Assembly: GCA_021228405.1 (NCBI GenBank)
Contig: JAJQRF010000005.1
Span: 62,001-126,000, forward strand
Source of the DNA: Pyrinomonadaceae bacterium
GTDB lineage: Bacteria; Acidobacteriota; Blastocatellia; Pyrinomonadales; Pyrinomonadaceae
Direction: 5' to 3'
Length of the DNA: 64,000 bases
In this document: positions 9,058 through 17,103 of the stretch, piece by piece
How the letters are laid out: each line of letters opens with the position of its first letter
Numbering within the stretch: the stretch's first letter is position 1
Made by a program: the position numbers and the translations under genes
The notes under the pieces: generated by a model
Seen by the model: only the letters and a program-made list of their open reading frames with translations
What the model was told of the DNA's origin: nothing
Databases searched by the model: none

Positions 9058-9774
9058 CTATCTTTTGCCTTTCATTATTCGGTGATAGTCGAAAGTTCCC
9101 TGCACACCGCCGACAAAATAATAGATAAAAAGTAATCCGATCGCGATGCCGGCGACTTTTCCCGTCACGGCAATTGTCCAGATTTTTTCCAAAATATAGA
9201 TCGTGCACAACAGCGCGGCACAGATACGGCTTCGGCGATAAATTCCGATCGACAGTCCGCCGAAAACAATCGCAGACAGTATTAATTCGGACGAGTTCCC
9301 GACAGTTTTGAGTTGTCCTCGCGTTTGACCGCTTACAAGAATTGAAAATAAAACTGCGACTAATAACGATAATCCCGTGACAACCGCTCCTGCGATCCAA
9401 GCCTTTCTAATTTTCCTTTGCGCGTTTTGGAGTTCGAGGCGATCCGAATCCGAAAGATAGCTTTGGTCATAGCCTTGATATGGCTGTTGTCCGTAGTTTG
9501 TCGGCTGATATTGCCCATAATTTGCCGTTCCTGCGGAATTTCCGAAGGCATTCGGGGGCGGCGGCGCGGAATAATCCGTCGGATTCCGGTAAGGGTCGTA
9601 GTTTTGTTGTTGGTAATTTTGTTGATTTGAATAGCCGTCATATTGCGGGTCGTCTGTAAAAGCGGCGGTTTGTTGAGTGTAGACAAATTGAGGGTTCGGT
9701 GATTTGCATTTCTTGCAAAATTCCGTCGTCACCCAGTTTGTCAGTCCGCATTGGGAACATTTGTATGAATTCAT
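9058..9774 (-). CDS. Zinc-ribbon membrane protein
   Basis: A 238-residue protein. The N-terminus is a four-Cys zinc ribbon of the RanBP2 / zinc-ribbon type (KCSQCGLTNWVTTEFCKKCK; Cys6, 9, 20, 23). Residues 30-105 are a low-complexity linker rich in Gln, Asn, Tyr and Pro. The C-terminal half has three or four transmembrane segments (AWIAGAVVTGLSLLVAVLFSI, SELILSAIVFGGLSIGIY, ICAALLCTIYILEKIW, VAGIAIGLLFIYYFVGG). This layout is common in acidobacterial and Bacteroidetes membrane proteins of unknown role. It is likely an inner-membrane protein with a cytoplasmic N-terminus. Confidence 0.8.
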   Translation of the reverse strand: MNSYKCSQCGLTNWVTTEFCKKCKSPNPQFVYTQQTAAFTDDPQYDGYSNQQNYQQQNYDPYRNPTDYSAPPPPNAFGNSAGTANYGQYQPTNYGQQPYQGYDQSYLSDSDRLELQNAQRKIRKAWIAGAVVTGLSLLVAVLFSILVSGQTRGQLKTVGNSSELILSAIVFGGLSIGIYRRSRICAALLCTIYILEKIWTIAVTGKVAGIAIGLLFIYYFVGGVQGTFDYHRIMKGKR

Positions 9775-10008
9775 TTTACTCCTTGATCCTGATCGTTAGA
9801 TAGGTTTTCGGGTTGGTTGATTTGAAGTTGTTGACTAGAAAGCTAAGGCGGAAATTTCTTTTTCCCTCTTGAGATTCTAAATGAACGGATCAAATTCCGT
9901 CAACAAAATTATTTTTTCTGGAACGGTTAAACGATTGAAACTATTTTGAGTTATTCAAGGACAACTTAAAGGAACGCAGGAAGGTTAAGCGGAGCAGACA
10001 GGCGGGGC

Positions 10009-10045
10009 GGAAAAGGCAATCCGACGGGAACGGATTGCCTTTTCC
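10009..10045. repeat. Perfect 15-bp inverted repeat
   Basis: GGAAAAGGCAATCCG, 7-nt loop, then its exact complement. There is no T-run on either side, so it is not a standard terminator. It stands alone in a divergent intergenic region. Confidence 0.7.
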
Positions 10046-10091
10046 GAAACGGGGATTTTGCAATGGATTGAGCCTGTGAGTTTATTCAAAC

Positions 10092-10158
10092 GCGTTCAGA
10101 GTGCAAGATTTGTCTTGAATTTTGCTTATGTATTCAAATTGAAGTTTGAACTCTAAGC
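10092..10158 (-). repeat. Dispersed repeat R1, copy 1
   Basis: On the minus strand this reads AGAGTTCAAACTTCAATTTG, then AATACATAAGCAAAATTCAA, then GACAAATCTTG. It nearly matches segments at 34208-34265 and 63167-63226. It holds two short palindromes: TTCAAACT..AGTTTGAA type and CAAGAtAAATCTTG. Confidence 0.7.
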
Positions 10159-10265
10159 GTAATCGCGAAATCCGCTCGAATTTCCTTTCGTTTCGCATAA
10201 AATCCAAACAATCCGATAATAATTTTCTTTCTAAAGCCCCCAAAGAAATCCTGACGGTCGGCTGG

Positions 10266-10496
10266 TTGTAGAGGGCGGGCGGTCGCTTGTATAAAAAGAT
10301 CGTTTACTCGTATGAGAAAGCCGGTCACTTATATAAGAAAGTTGCTTAGTTGTATAAGAAAGCCGCTCACTTGTATAAGAAAGCCGGTTACTTGTATGTG
10401 AAGAACGCAAGGTTGTAAAAGAAAGTCGGCTGCTTGTATAAAAAGATCGCTTGGTCGTATGTAAAAAACGCTTAGTTGTATTTTGTTCAGTTCGTG
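10266..10496. repeat. 21-bp-periodic array 1 (TTGTATAA anchor)
   Basis: The anchor TTGTATAA or a close variant occurs at 10266, 10287, 10308, 10329, 10350, 10371, 10392, 10413, 10434, 10455 and 10476. That is eleven units with a spacing of exactly 21 bp each time. The half between anchors is partly conserved (GAAAGCCG). Because 21 is a multiple of 3, one minus-strand frame stays open over much of the array and reads as heptapeptides (VTGFLIQ, VSGFLIQ). No start site or ribosome-binding site supports translation. It lies in a divergent intergenic region. Confidence 0.85.
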
Positions 10497-10825
10497 CGGT
10501 TTCGGTGTATCTAAGTGTTGAAAAACGGTGTGATTCGGATAAAATTTAAGGTCTTTGCAGATCATTAAATATCGTTATTGCAACAATTTTCTTGCCAAAC
10601 TACCTGCCGTTCGGGTTAAAATGAAATCGGGCGTTTGCCTTTTCCGTTTTTTTTAGCGACAATCCTAATTGTCAATTAACTAAATCAATCATTAAAATTT
10701 GGGAAATCATCTGCAATTCAGATTTAGGAATTAATCCGGTAATAGCCGTTTTTTCTAATTAGGCGACAATTTCGCCAAGCCCCAAATTCCCCCGATCAGA
10801 AAAAAACTTAAGGAGACTATTTTTA

Positions 10826-11557
10826 ATGAATTTGAGGAAAATTTACTATTTGTCCGTGTGTGCAATGCTTTTAACGGTCGGCTTCATCGGACAAACATCG
10901 GCTCAGGGACGCGCCCGCGTAGTCAAACAAACATCGAGCCAACCCATCAATGCCCCGCAAACTATCGAACAAAACCGAAGAACCGTTACGTTACCGACAT
11001 CAAATCCAGCCTCGCGACCCGTTTTAACCAATAATATTATCGTCGTCGGCAACAATCAGCCTGCCCAACCCGCAAAACCGTTAGTTACCAGAACATCTTC
11101 GTCGAAAGCGATCAATGCGCCCGCGACCGCGTCTGCAACTACGTCCGCCAACGCGTTTTTGAGCAGATCGCATTACAGCTCGTCGGTTTCGCTGAAAATG
11201 TTTTCGGCAATCCAGGACCTTTACGGCATCCCGTATCTTTACGGCAGTGCCGGACCGAACCGCTATGACTGTTCGGGCTTTGTCTGGGCGGTTTTCCAAC
11301 GCGCGGGCATCAATTTTACGCGCACGAGCGCAAGAACTTTCTGGAATGAATTCGAGCCGGTCGAAGGCGCGGACAGATTCAAGTTCGGAACTTTGGTTTT
11401 CTTTAACAAGCTCGGTCACGTCGGCATCGTCGCGGACGAAAACGGTTTTTACCAGGCATCGTCGAGCAAAGGCATCACCTATTCAAAATTTGCCGGATAC
11501 TGGGAAAAACGCATCGTCGGCTACCGCCGCGTTCCGATGAACTATTACGCGGAATAA
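10826..11557 (+). CDS. Secreted NlpC/P60 peptidoglycan hydrolase
   Basis: A 243-residue cysteine peptidase of the NlpC/P60 family, which cleaves peptide cross-bridges in the cell wall, usually between D-Glu and the diamino acid. A signal peptide (1-27, ending TSAQ) is followed by a low-complexity Pro/Ser/Thr linker to about residue 115. The catalytic domain follows: the nucleophile Cys149 in YDCSGFVW, the base His198 in LGHVGIV, and a polar third residue in YQASSSKG. An AGGAG site at 10810-10814 precedes the ATG. There is no SH3 or LysM wall-binding module, so the linker may be the only targeting element. Monocistronic, with its own terminator. Confidence 0.9.
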   Translation: MNLRKIYYLSVCAMLLTVGFIGQTSAQGRARVVKQTSSQPINAPQTIEQNRRTVTLPTSNPASRPVLTNNIIVVGNNQPAQPAKPLVTRTSSSKAINAPATASATTSANAFLSRSHYSSSVSLKMFSAIQDLYGIPYLYGSAGPNRYDCSGFVWAVFQRAGINFTRTSARTFWNEFEPVEGADRFKFGTLVFFNKLGHVGIVADENGFYQASSSKGITYSKFAGYWEKRIVGYRRVPMNYYAE

Positions 11558-11574
11558 TTTTTCTCGAATAAAAC

Positions 11575-11612
11575 AAAAAAGCCCGAAGTTGATAATAACT
11601 TCGGGCTTTTTT
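11575..11612 (+). terminator. Rho-independent terminator of the NlpC/P60 gene
   Basis: AAGCCCGAAGTT (11579-11590), loop GATAAT, then AACTTCGGGCTT and a T-run. It lies 18 nt after the stop codon. Confidence 0.9.
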
Positions 11613-11627
11613 ATTTTATCGCTTTGA

Positions 11628-11690
11628 GTCCCGCCTTCAGGCGGCTTTACCTAAGCGATCAGCCTTCTAAAGAAGGAACTCCGAACTGTT
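11628..11690. repeat. Dispersed repeat R2, copy 1
   Basis: Contains GAGTCCCGCCTTCAGGCGG with an internal hairpin (CCGCC-TTCA-GGCGG) and a second small hairpin near CAGCCTTCTAAAGAAGG. A related segment in the other order is found at 22238-22296. It lies between the NlpC terminator and the convergent small gene. Confidence 0.5.
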
Positions 11691-11691
11691 T

Positions 11692-11901
11692 TTAACCCAA
11701 AAATCCGGGTCTCGAATGGGTTTCTTTTACTTCATAAATGACGGCAATTTTATCGATCGCAACGTATGCCACGCGTTCGTTGTCGTCGCGCAGATATAAA
11801 ACGCCGTCTTTGGCATCGACCACATCGCCGCGAAATGTCGCGCTCGTTCCGCAGGAAACGTCAATTTTTTTTCCCATTAATTGCTTCAAAAACTCTTCCA
11901 T
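11692..11901 (-). CDS. Small Sm-like beta protein (MM0924-like)
   Basis: A 69-residue protein: an N-terminal amphipathic helix (MEEFLKQLMGKKIDV), then a predicted small beta-barrel (SATFRGDVVDAKDGVLYLRD, VAYVAIDKIAVIYEV) and the tail HSRPGFLG. The pattern G-x-V-x-x-x-x-D-G-V-L-x-L and the final I-D-K-I-x-x-I resembles Sm/LSm folds. It also resembles small proteins annotated MM0924 family, to my recollection. It could bind RNA or act as a small scaffold, but nothing in the neighbourhood tests this. The name is low confidence, the gene itself is likely real. Confidence 0.7.
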   Translation of the reverse strand: MEEFLKQLMGKKIDVSCGTSATFRGDVVDAKDGVLYLRDDNERVAYVAIDKIAVIYEVKETHSRPGFLG

Positions 11902-12310
11902 TTTTTTAGATTTTTCTCCAGATATTGATAAAGTAAACTGCTCTATATTCTACAGGATTTCCAAAGATAAATGATAATTTTACTTTTCTTTTTTTGAAAA
12001 TTCCGGCATATTATCGGTTTCCTACAGCAAAACAATCGGCGAAACCGCGTCCTGAAATTGCCCAGTCAATTATTCAACCGTAAATCAGTTTTGGTTCTTC
12101 CAACGTCCAAACTGCCGACCGATTTGCGATTCTTCGGCTAAGTTCTTTGACAATCAGGAAATAATTTTCGAGTCCCGAAAAGAAAGAAGAATCTATTTTT
12201 ACGGGCAAATGCCTTGCGCATCTGTCCATTTTTCAAACATCTGACGAACTCAATGGAAATTCGTAGATGCCAATTTCGTAATTTAACCCCCGAATTGGGA
12301 AGGAGGCAAT
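11902..12310. other. Gene-free region before the P-domain protein
   Basis: About 400 bases, AT-rich on the left. I see no gene, array or strong hairpin. The last bases contain a strong ribosome-binding site (GGGAAGGAGG, 12297-12306). The promoters of both divergent neighbours must be here. Confidence 0.5.
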
Positions 12311-13414
12311 ATGCACAGTCTTTTTAATTTTAAATCTTTTTCTGTAATCAACACTTTTCTTTTATCATTTGCGGCTATTTTCGCCGTGACCTTTCTTTCA
12401 TTTTCGACCGTTCCGGCACAGCAATCCTATAACCAGCCGAACGATTATTTCGTCCCCGACGCAACGGGTGCGGGAACGAATCTGCGTTGCGGCACGAACG
12501 CCACGCCCGGAAACTGGTCTTGCGCGCTGATCGATGTCGGTGTCAACGGCACGCCCGTTTTGCCCGTCGGAGCTTACAGCGTTTCGGCTTCGATGTGGAT
12601 TTTGCACGACGATGTCGGCGACCTCGAAACCGTTCTGGTCGCACCGAACGGAAGCGTTCCCGCAAACGGCAATTACAACGACGCTTTGTCGGTCGCAAAT
12701 AACCGCACATCGCTTTTCGCACGCGTCGGCGCAACGACGACCTCGACGCAATGCGGCGACAAGTCGAGAGCCGACGGAACCTATAAATTCGGCGATGCGG
12801 GCGGCGCAAACGGAACCTTCTGGACAGCCGCCGTCAACACGGGAAACGCCGCCGCCATTTCCGCCACGCCGCTCTACGCGCCTGTCGAGCGCAATAACAA
12901 TTCGGCATCGCTGATCTCGAACTTCGGCGGTTTAGGCAACTATAACGGCGTATGGCGCGTTTGTATGCGCGACACGAACCGCGTCTGGGACGGTCAAAAC
13001 GGGAGCAATTCGGGCAACAAAGGCGGCTATTTCGGCAAGATCGTGCTGACGTTCTCATCTTCGACGGCGGCAACGTCTTCGATCAGCGGAATGGTCGTTG
13101 ACGAGGAAGGAAACGCCATCGGAAACGCGGCAGTCACCGTTTTTAATACGAACACGCTCGAACGCAAAACGGTCAACACGAATTCGTTCGGACATTTTAC
13201 GCAAACCGAGCTTCCGTCATCCGATTTCTACATCGTTTCGGTCAGCCACAGCCGTTACCGATTTGAAACGGACACTTATTCGTTCACGCTCAACGGCGAT
13301 GTCAGCGACATCAGATTTCAAGGCAGAAGCGCGCCGCGAAACTGGAACGCCGACAGCATTGAACAGTTTAATCAAAAAGTTCTTTCGGGAACGAAATCAA
13401 AGATAAATCGGTAA
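12311..13414 (+). CDS. Secreted protein with P-domain-like and carboxypeptidase-regulatory domains
   Basis: A 367-residue exported protein. The signal peptide covers residues 1-37 (hydrophobic FLLSFAAIFAVTFLSF, ending VPAQ). Residues about 50-250 resemble a proprotein-convertase P-domain: a DVGDLETVLVAPNG segment and a closing NYNGVWRVCMRD with GGYFGKIVLTF. Four Cys in this region could form disulfides. Residues about 255-345 form a carboxypeptidase-regulatory-like beta-sandwich (SISGMVVDEEGNAIGNAAVT), often found on acidobacterial surface proteins. No catalytic domain is present, so it is likely a structural or binding protein. Excellent ribosome-binding site and its own terminator. Confidence 0.8.
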   Translation: MHSLFNFKSFSVINTFLLSFAAIFAVTFLSFSTVPAQQSYNQPNDYFVPDATGAGTNLRCGTNATPGNWSCALIDVGVNGTPVLPVGAYSVSASMWILHDDVGDLETVLVAPNGSVPANGNYNDALSVANNRTSLFARVGATTTSTQCGDKSRADGTYKFGDAGGANGTFWTAAVNTGNAAAISATPLYAPVERNNNSASLISNFGGLGNYNGVWRVCMRDTNRVWDGQNGSNSGNKGGYFGKIVLTFSSSTAATSSISGMVVDEEGNAIGNAAVTVFNTNTLERKTVNTNSFGHFTQTELPSSDFYIVSVSHSRYRFETDTYSFTLNGDVSDIRFQGRSAPRNWNADSIEQFNQKVLSGTKSKINR

Positions 13415-13424
13415 GATTTAAAGC

Positions 13425-13454
13425 TCCCCTCCTTTTGAAAGGAGGGGAGTTTTT
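13425..13454 (+). terminator. Terminator of the P-domain protein gene
   Basis: CTCCCCTCC (13425-13433), 7-nt loop, GGAGGGGAG (13441-13449), then TTTTTG. The stem is the same CTCCCCTCC core found in the MITE-like elements at 35.5 and 52.0-52.3 kb. Confidence 0.8.
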
Positions 13455-13500
13455 GTTGGGCTAATTTTCTTTTTTGAAGCTTATCGCTTTATTTACACAA

Positions 13501-13538
13501 AGAGAGGCGAGTAAATCTACTCGCCTCTCTTTTTTTTC
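13501..13538. terminator. Strong terminator between convergent genes
   Basis: AGAGAGGCGAGTA (13501-13513), loop AATC, exact complement (13518-13530) and eight or more T. On the plus strand it backs up the previous hairpin. On the minus strand it lies 16 nt past the stop of accC. Confidence 0.85.
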
Positions 13539-13553
13539 GATTTTCCGGTTACT

Positions 13554-15074
13554 CTAAAAATTCCTGTTCGTAAACGAGCCGACTCTGCCTGCCGCCGCCC
13601 AGCGCGAGAGTTTTGCGGTCTGATTTTGATTGTTATTTGAAACGGCGGTTTGCTGTTTTTTCGCAAAGCCCAGAGCCGCCGCGATCAAAACCAGATCGGT
13701 TTCGGTTTCGCTTAATTCCTTCGCTTTGCGGCGTTCGTTGAATCGCGGAATAAAACCCGTATCGAGATTTCCCGAAATAAATTCCTCGTCCTCGACGATC
13801 TCGCGGAAAAAAGGCAGAGTGGTTTTTATTCCGCCGACCTCGTATTCCTGCAATGCGCGGCGCAAACGGTCAATCGCTTCTTCGCGGGTTTTTCCGTAAA
13901 CCGCCAGCTTCGAGATCATCGGGTCGTAATAGATGGAAACTTCCGCGCCTTCGTAAATGCCGCCGTCGTCGCGCACCCCGCTTGATTGCGGAACGCGCAG
14001 ACGCGTGATCGTGCCGGGCGAAGGCATAAAATTGCTTTCCGGGTCTTCGGCGTAAACACGGCATTCGATCGCGTGAATGTCCCATTTTACGTCTTCCTGC
14101 GTAAAGGAAAGTTTTTCGCCCCACGCAACGCGAATCTGTTCGCGCACGAGATCGAAACCCGTAACGAGTTCGGTTACGGGATGCTCGACCTGCAAACGCG
14201 TGTTCATTTCGAGATAATAAAACTCCCGCGTAACGTCCGAAACCAGAAATTCGACGGTTCCCGCGCCGACGTAATCGACCGCTTGAGCAACCTTGATTGC
14301 ACATTCACCCATTTTACGGCGCAGTTCGGGATCATTGATCGGCGACGGGCATTCTTCGACGACTTTCTGATGCCGCCGCTGAATCGAACATTCGCGCTCG
14401 CCGAGATGAACGCAGTTTCCGTGCTTATCGGCAAAAACCTGTATCTCGATGTGCCGGGGACGCAAAACGGCTTTTTCGATATACATCGAGTTGTCACCGA
14501 ATCCGGCAAGGGCTTCCGATTGCGCGGTTTCGAGCGAAGATTTCAAATCCTCCTCGGTCAAAACCAGCCTCATTCCCTTTCCGCCGCCGCCCGCCGAAGC
14601 CTTTAACATCACCGGATAACCCATTTCAGCCGCCGTTTTTTTCGCGTCCTCGTAGCCCGTCAACGGCTGAGTCGTGCCGGGAACGACCGGGACACCTGCC
14701 TTGATAGCGATCAGACGCGCCGAGATTTTTCCGCCCATTCCTTCCATCGCTTCGGGCGAAGGTCCGATGAAAGTAATTCCCTGCTTTGTGACTTCACGGA
14801 CGAATTCGGCATTTTCGGATAAAAAACCGTAACCCGGATGAATCGCTTCCGCGCCCGATCTTTTCGCAACCTCGATGATCTTTTCCCAGCGCAGATAGCT
14901 TTCCGACGAAGGCGGCGCACCGATAAAATAAGCTTCATCCGCCATTCGGACGTGGAGCGCGTCCTTGTCGGCTTCGGAATAAACCGCGACGGATTTGATC
15001 TTCATCTCGCGGCAGGCACGAATCACACGACAGGCTATTTCTCCGCGATTGGCAATTAATATTTTTTTGAACAT
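13554..15074 (-). CDS. accC: Biotin carboxylase subunit
   Basis: A 506-residue biotin carboxylase, which uses ATP and bicarbonate to carboxylate biotin on a carrier protein. It shows the N-terminal domain (RGEIACRVIRACREM), the ATP-grasp loop GGGGKGMR, ERECSIQRRHQKVVEE with the catalytic residues, and EMNTRLQVEHPVTE. It lacks a C-terminal biotinyl domain, so it is a stand-alone subunit. At 506 residues it is about 55 longer than E. coli AccC; the extra tail after the last conserved block is Gln/Asn-rich. No accB is adjacent, so it may serve acetyl-CoA carboxylase or an acyl-CoA carboxylase encoded elsewhere. It is the last gene of an operon with 3-nt spacing to its upstream neighbour. Confidence 0.9.
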   Translation of the reverse strand: MFKKILIANRGEIACRVIRACREMKIKSVAVYSEADKDALHVRMADEAYFIGAPPSSESYLRWEKIIEVAKRSGAEAIHPGYGFLSENAEFVREVTKQGITFIGPSPEAMEGMGGKISARLIAIKAGVPVVPGTTQPLTGYEDAKKTAAEMGYPVMLKASAGGGGKGMRLVLTEEDLKSSLETAQSEALAGFGDNSMYIEKAVLRPRHIEIQVFADKHGNCVHLGERECSIQRRHQKVVEECPSPINDPELRRKMGECAIKVAQAVDYVGAGTVEFLVSDVTREFYYLEMNTRLQVEHPVTELVTGFDLVREQIRVAWGEKLSFTQEDVKWDIHAIECRVYAEDPESNFMPSPGTITRLRVPQSSGVRDDGGIYEGAEVSIYYDPMISKLAVYGKTREEAIDRLRRALQEYEVGGIKTTLPFFREIVEDEEFISGNLDTGFIPRFNERRKAKELSETETDLVLIAAALGFAKKQQTAVSNNNQNQTAKLSRWAAAGRVGSFTNRNF

Positions 15075-15077
15075 ATT

Positions 15078-15368
15078 TTAGTCTAAAATCGAATTTCCGT
15101 GATTTCGCGGGTCAAACCGCACGCCGACTTTTGCTCCGGGCGCATATTTCAAAGGGTCGCGTTTTTGTTCGGCAGTTAAAATCTCGGACGATTCAAAGTC
15201 AACGCCCTGAATCGTATAAAAATATACCACCATCTCCTCGCCGCTTTCATCGATCTGCCCGTCAATGATCCGCCCCTCGCAAATTCTTCCTTTTGTCCTT
15301 AAAAATTCACGGCGTTCGGCTTCCGGATCACCTTCTTTTTTGTTTTTGAAAATATCGAAAAATCCCAT
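15078..15368 (-). CDS. DUF3592-like small protein
   Basis: A 96-residue cytoplasmic protein with no membrane segment. The sequence runs from a charged N-terminus (GFFDIFKNKKEGDPEAER) to a beta-rich part (VVYFYTIQGVDFESSEIL, then GAKVGVRFDPRNHGNSIL). The end resembles DUF3592 domains, where a G-x-x-V-x-V-x-Y-D-P-x-N-P motif is typical. It is squeezed between the PGPGW-type gene (1 nt) and accC (3 nt), so it is co-translated with them. Function unknown. Confidence 0.75.
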   Translation of the reverse strand: MGFFDIFKNKKEGDPEAERREFLRTKGRICEGRIIDGQIDESGEEMVVYFYTIQGVDFESSEILTAEQKRDPLKYAPGAKVGVRFDPRNHGNSILD

Positions 15369-15369
15369 T

Positions 15370-15795
15370 TTAATCCATTTCCAGGGGAGGTTTGCTGTAT
15401 TTTGCCCGCAGATCGTTGACGGCGGCTAAGATCGTCGGTCGCTTGATGATTTTTGCTTCGAGCGGTCGTTTTCCCGGAATGTCGACCATAATCAAACCGA
15501 GCAGAATCGTCAAAACGCCCTGACCCGGAACGCCCGGAAGCGATAAAACGATGCCGAGCAGAATCAGAAAAACTCCGAAAATATTTTTCGCCAGTACCGC
15601 GCCCCAGCGAACCAGCCACGGACTGTTCGGTAAGAAATCCTGCTGATAGTGCGAACTGAAATAATTTGCGGGAATTTTCACCATCACGATTGCGATCGCC
15701 GCAATGCTGAGAGAAAAAGAGATCAGAAAAAGAACCACGCCCACCAAAACCTTTCCCCAAGTGATCGATTCCCAAAATGATGCAAGCCATTCCAT
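15370..15795 (-). CDS. PGPGW-type membrane protein
   Basis: A 141-residue membrane protein with two long hydrophobic regions (KVLVGVVLFLISFSLSIAAI and NIFGVFLILLGIVLSLPG). The loop LPGVPGQGVLTILLGLIMVD corresponds to the P-G-x-P-G-x-G loop of the PGPGW family of putative transmembrane proteins. The family function is unknown. It lies 3 nt after the CDP-alcohol phosphatidyltransferase gene and 1 nt before the DUF3592-like gene, so an envelope or lipid role is plausible by context only. Confidence 0.75.
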   Translation of the reverse strand: MEWLASFWESITWGKVLVGVVLFLISFSLSIAAIAIVMVKIPANYFSSHYQQDFLPNSPWLVRWGAVLAKNIFGVFLILLGIVLSLPGVPGQGVLTILLGLIMVDIPGKRPLEAKIIKRPTILAAVNDLRAKYSKPPLEMD

Positions 15796-15798
15796 AAA

Positions 15799-16431
15799 TT
15801 AACTTTCGGCTTCGAGTTTTCTAAATTCCTTCCACGTGTGAAACATCCGGTGAATAAACGTCCAGATCGAAGCAATCGCCAGAACCCACAAAACCTGCGG
15901 CATCCGATTGGCGAAAAAGTTTGCCGAATTCCAATGAGTCGAAAGCGCGCCGATAATTAAAAGCACGATTCTTTCAGGTCTTTGCAAGAATCCGACGTTC
16001 GATTTCACGCCCAGAGCCTCGGAACGCGCCGTCGTATAGCTGACCATCACCGAACCGATCAAGCCCGTTCCCGCCAGGAAAACGTTCAAGATCGAATGCT
16101 GCGGAGTGTTTCCCGCATAAAAGATCATAATTCCGAGCAGTGAAACCATATCGGAAAGACGGTCGAGCGATGAATCGAGAAAACCGCCGAACTTCGTCAC
16201 ATTTCCCGTCAAACGCGCCACGTTTCCGTCGAGCATATCGAACAGATTTGCGACGATCAGCACGATTCCCGCCCAGAAAAATTCGCCGACTCCAAAAAGA
16301 ACACCGCAACCGACGTTTATGCAAACGCCGATCGCGGTCAAAATGTTCGGATGAACTCCCGCAGACGCTAAACCGCGAACCATCGCATTGATGATCTTCA
16401 TTGCCCCGCGTCCGATGCTTTCTCCCAACAT
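15799..16431 (-). CDS. CDP-alcohol phosphatidyltransferase family protein
   Basis: A 210-residue integral membrane enzyme. It contains the full family signature: DMLDGNVAR, then GGFLDSSLDR (about residues 65-92), that is D-x2-D-G-x2-A-R-x8-G-x3-D-x3-D. The acidic residues bind two metal ions and the last Asp is catalytic. Such enzymes transfer a CDP-activated phosphatidyl group to an alcohol (glycerol phosphate, inositol phosphate, serine). The alcohol cannot be assigned; a phosphatidylglycerol- or inositol-phosphate synthase is most likely. First gene of the operon that continues to accC. A 7-bp repeat array separates it from greA. Confidence 0.85.
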   Translation of the reverse strand: MLGESIGRGAMKIINAMVRGLASAGVHPNILTAIGVCINVGCGVLFGVGEFFWAGIVLIVANLFDMLDGNVARLTGNVTKFGGFLDSSLDRLSDMVSLLGIMIFYAGNTPQHSILNVFLAGTGLIGSVMVSYTTARSEALGVKSNVGFLQRPERIVLLIIGALSTHWNSANFFANRMPQVLWVLAIASIWTFIHRMFHTWKEFRKLEAES

Positions 16432-16435
16432 ATTT

Positions 16436-16540
16436 TTGTCAGTTGTTCGTTGTTCGTTGTTCGTTGCTGTCGAATATATTTCGGTTCGTAGTTAAGTTCA
16501 ACGAACCACGAACGACTAACTACCAACAACCAACTAACTT
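16436..16540. repeat. Heptanucleotide array H1 in two inverted arms
   Basis: Left arm: 7-bp units GTTGTTC repeated from about 16442 to 16470. Right arm: complementary-type units (AACGACT, AACTACC, AACAACC, AACTAAC) from about 16500 to 16540. The array fills the gap between the start of the phosphatidyltransferase gene and the stop of greA, and could fold into a long imperfect hairpin. A 65-codon frame over it (16398-16595) is not credible as a gene. Confidence 0.75.
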
Positions 16541-17011
16541 CTAATCCTGTAATTCGTGAATCGTCTTTAATCTGGTAATCTCGAAATTGCGCCATCCGGT
16601 CGGCGTTTTTACTTTTATTTCATCGCCTTCTTCCTTGCCCATCAAGGCTTGACCGATCGGCGAAACGGTCGAGATCATTCCGTTTTCGGGGTCGGATTCT
16701 TCGGACGTAACGAGTTTATATTTTACTTTTTCGTCGCGGTCGAGGTCATACAGCACGACCTCCGAACCGTAAGCGGCGCGGTCGGTCGGAATCTTGGACA
16801 TATCGATCGATTCGAGTTCGCTCAGGCGTTGGCTGAGTTGGACGACACGCGCCATCACGATCTTTTGCCGTTCGAGCGCGGCTTTATACTCGGCGTTTTC
16901 CTTCAAGTCGCCGAATTCGCGGGCTTTTTGAATTTCTTTCGGCAATTTGAACCGAAGTTCGTTTTCGAGTTCGGCAAGTTCGGTTTGTATTTTTTTTCTG
17001 ACTGCTTCCAT
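16541..17011 (-). CDS. greA: Transcription elongation factor GreA
   Basis: A 156-residue GreA. It has an N-terminal antiparallel coiled coil (residues 1-75) with the acidic tip GDLKENAEY at 34-42, which enters the RNA polymerase secondary channel and stimulates cleavage of backtracked RNA. The C-terminal FKBP-like domain ends in LMGKEEGDEIKVKTPTGWRNFEITRL. The length is normal. It lies between a 25-bp perfect hairpin on its 5' side and heptanucleotide array H1 on its 3' side. Confidence 0.95.
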   Translation of the reverse strand: MEAVRKKIQTELAELENELRFKLPKEIQKAREFGDLKENAEYKAALERQKIVMARVVQLSQRLSELESIDMSKIPTDRAAYGSEVVLYDLDRDEKVKYKLVTSEESDPENGMISTVSPIGQALMGKEEGDEIKVKTPTGWRNFEITRLKTIHELQD

Positions 17012-17032
17012 AAATTTGATTATTAATTATCA

Positions 17033-17092
17033 AATCTCAAATGAATAAGTTCAAGTTAAGAATACCGAACTTGAACTTATTCATTTGAGATT
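17033..17092. repeat. Perfect 25-bp inverted repeat
   Basis: AATCTCAAATGAATAAGTTC.. (17033-17057) is exactly complementary to 17068-17092 with a 10-nt loop. It lies between greA (start 17011) and the stop of pfkA (17104). It has no T-run on the minus strand after the stem. It could act as a processing or attenuation hairpin, or be the remnant of a fold-back element. Confidence 0.85.
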
Positions 17093-17103
17093 GCGCTGGA
17101 AAA

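Larger units (their letters stand above)
9775..10825. other. 1.05-kb gene-free divergent region rich in repeats
   Basis: No convincing gene. It contains a perfect 15-bp hairpin (10009-10023 with 10031-10045, GGAAAAGGCAATCCG), one copy of a dispersed 75-bp repeat (10092-10158), and the first 21-bp-periodic array (10266-10496). The last 250 bases before the NlpC/P60 gene are AT-rich and should carry its promoter. Short frames across the array are listed under rejected items. Confidence 0.7.

Noticed and set aside
10134-10565. Two minus-strand frames with heptapeptide repeats (VTGFLIQ) over array 1
   Set aside because: They stay open only because 21 is a multiple of three. There is no ribosome-binding site and the frames have no non-repeat core.
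16398-16595. A 65-codon minus-strand frame upstream of the phosphatidyltransferase gene
   Set aside because: It runs through heptanucleotide array H1 and overlaps the end of greA in another frame.
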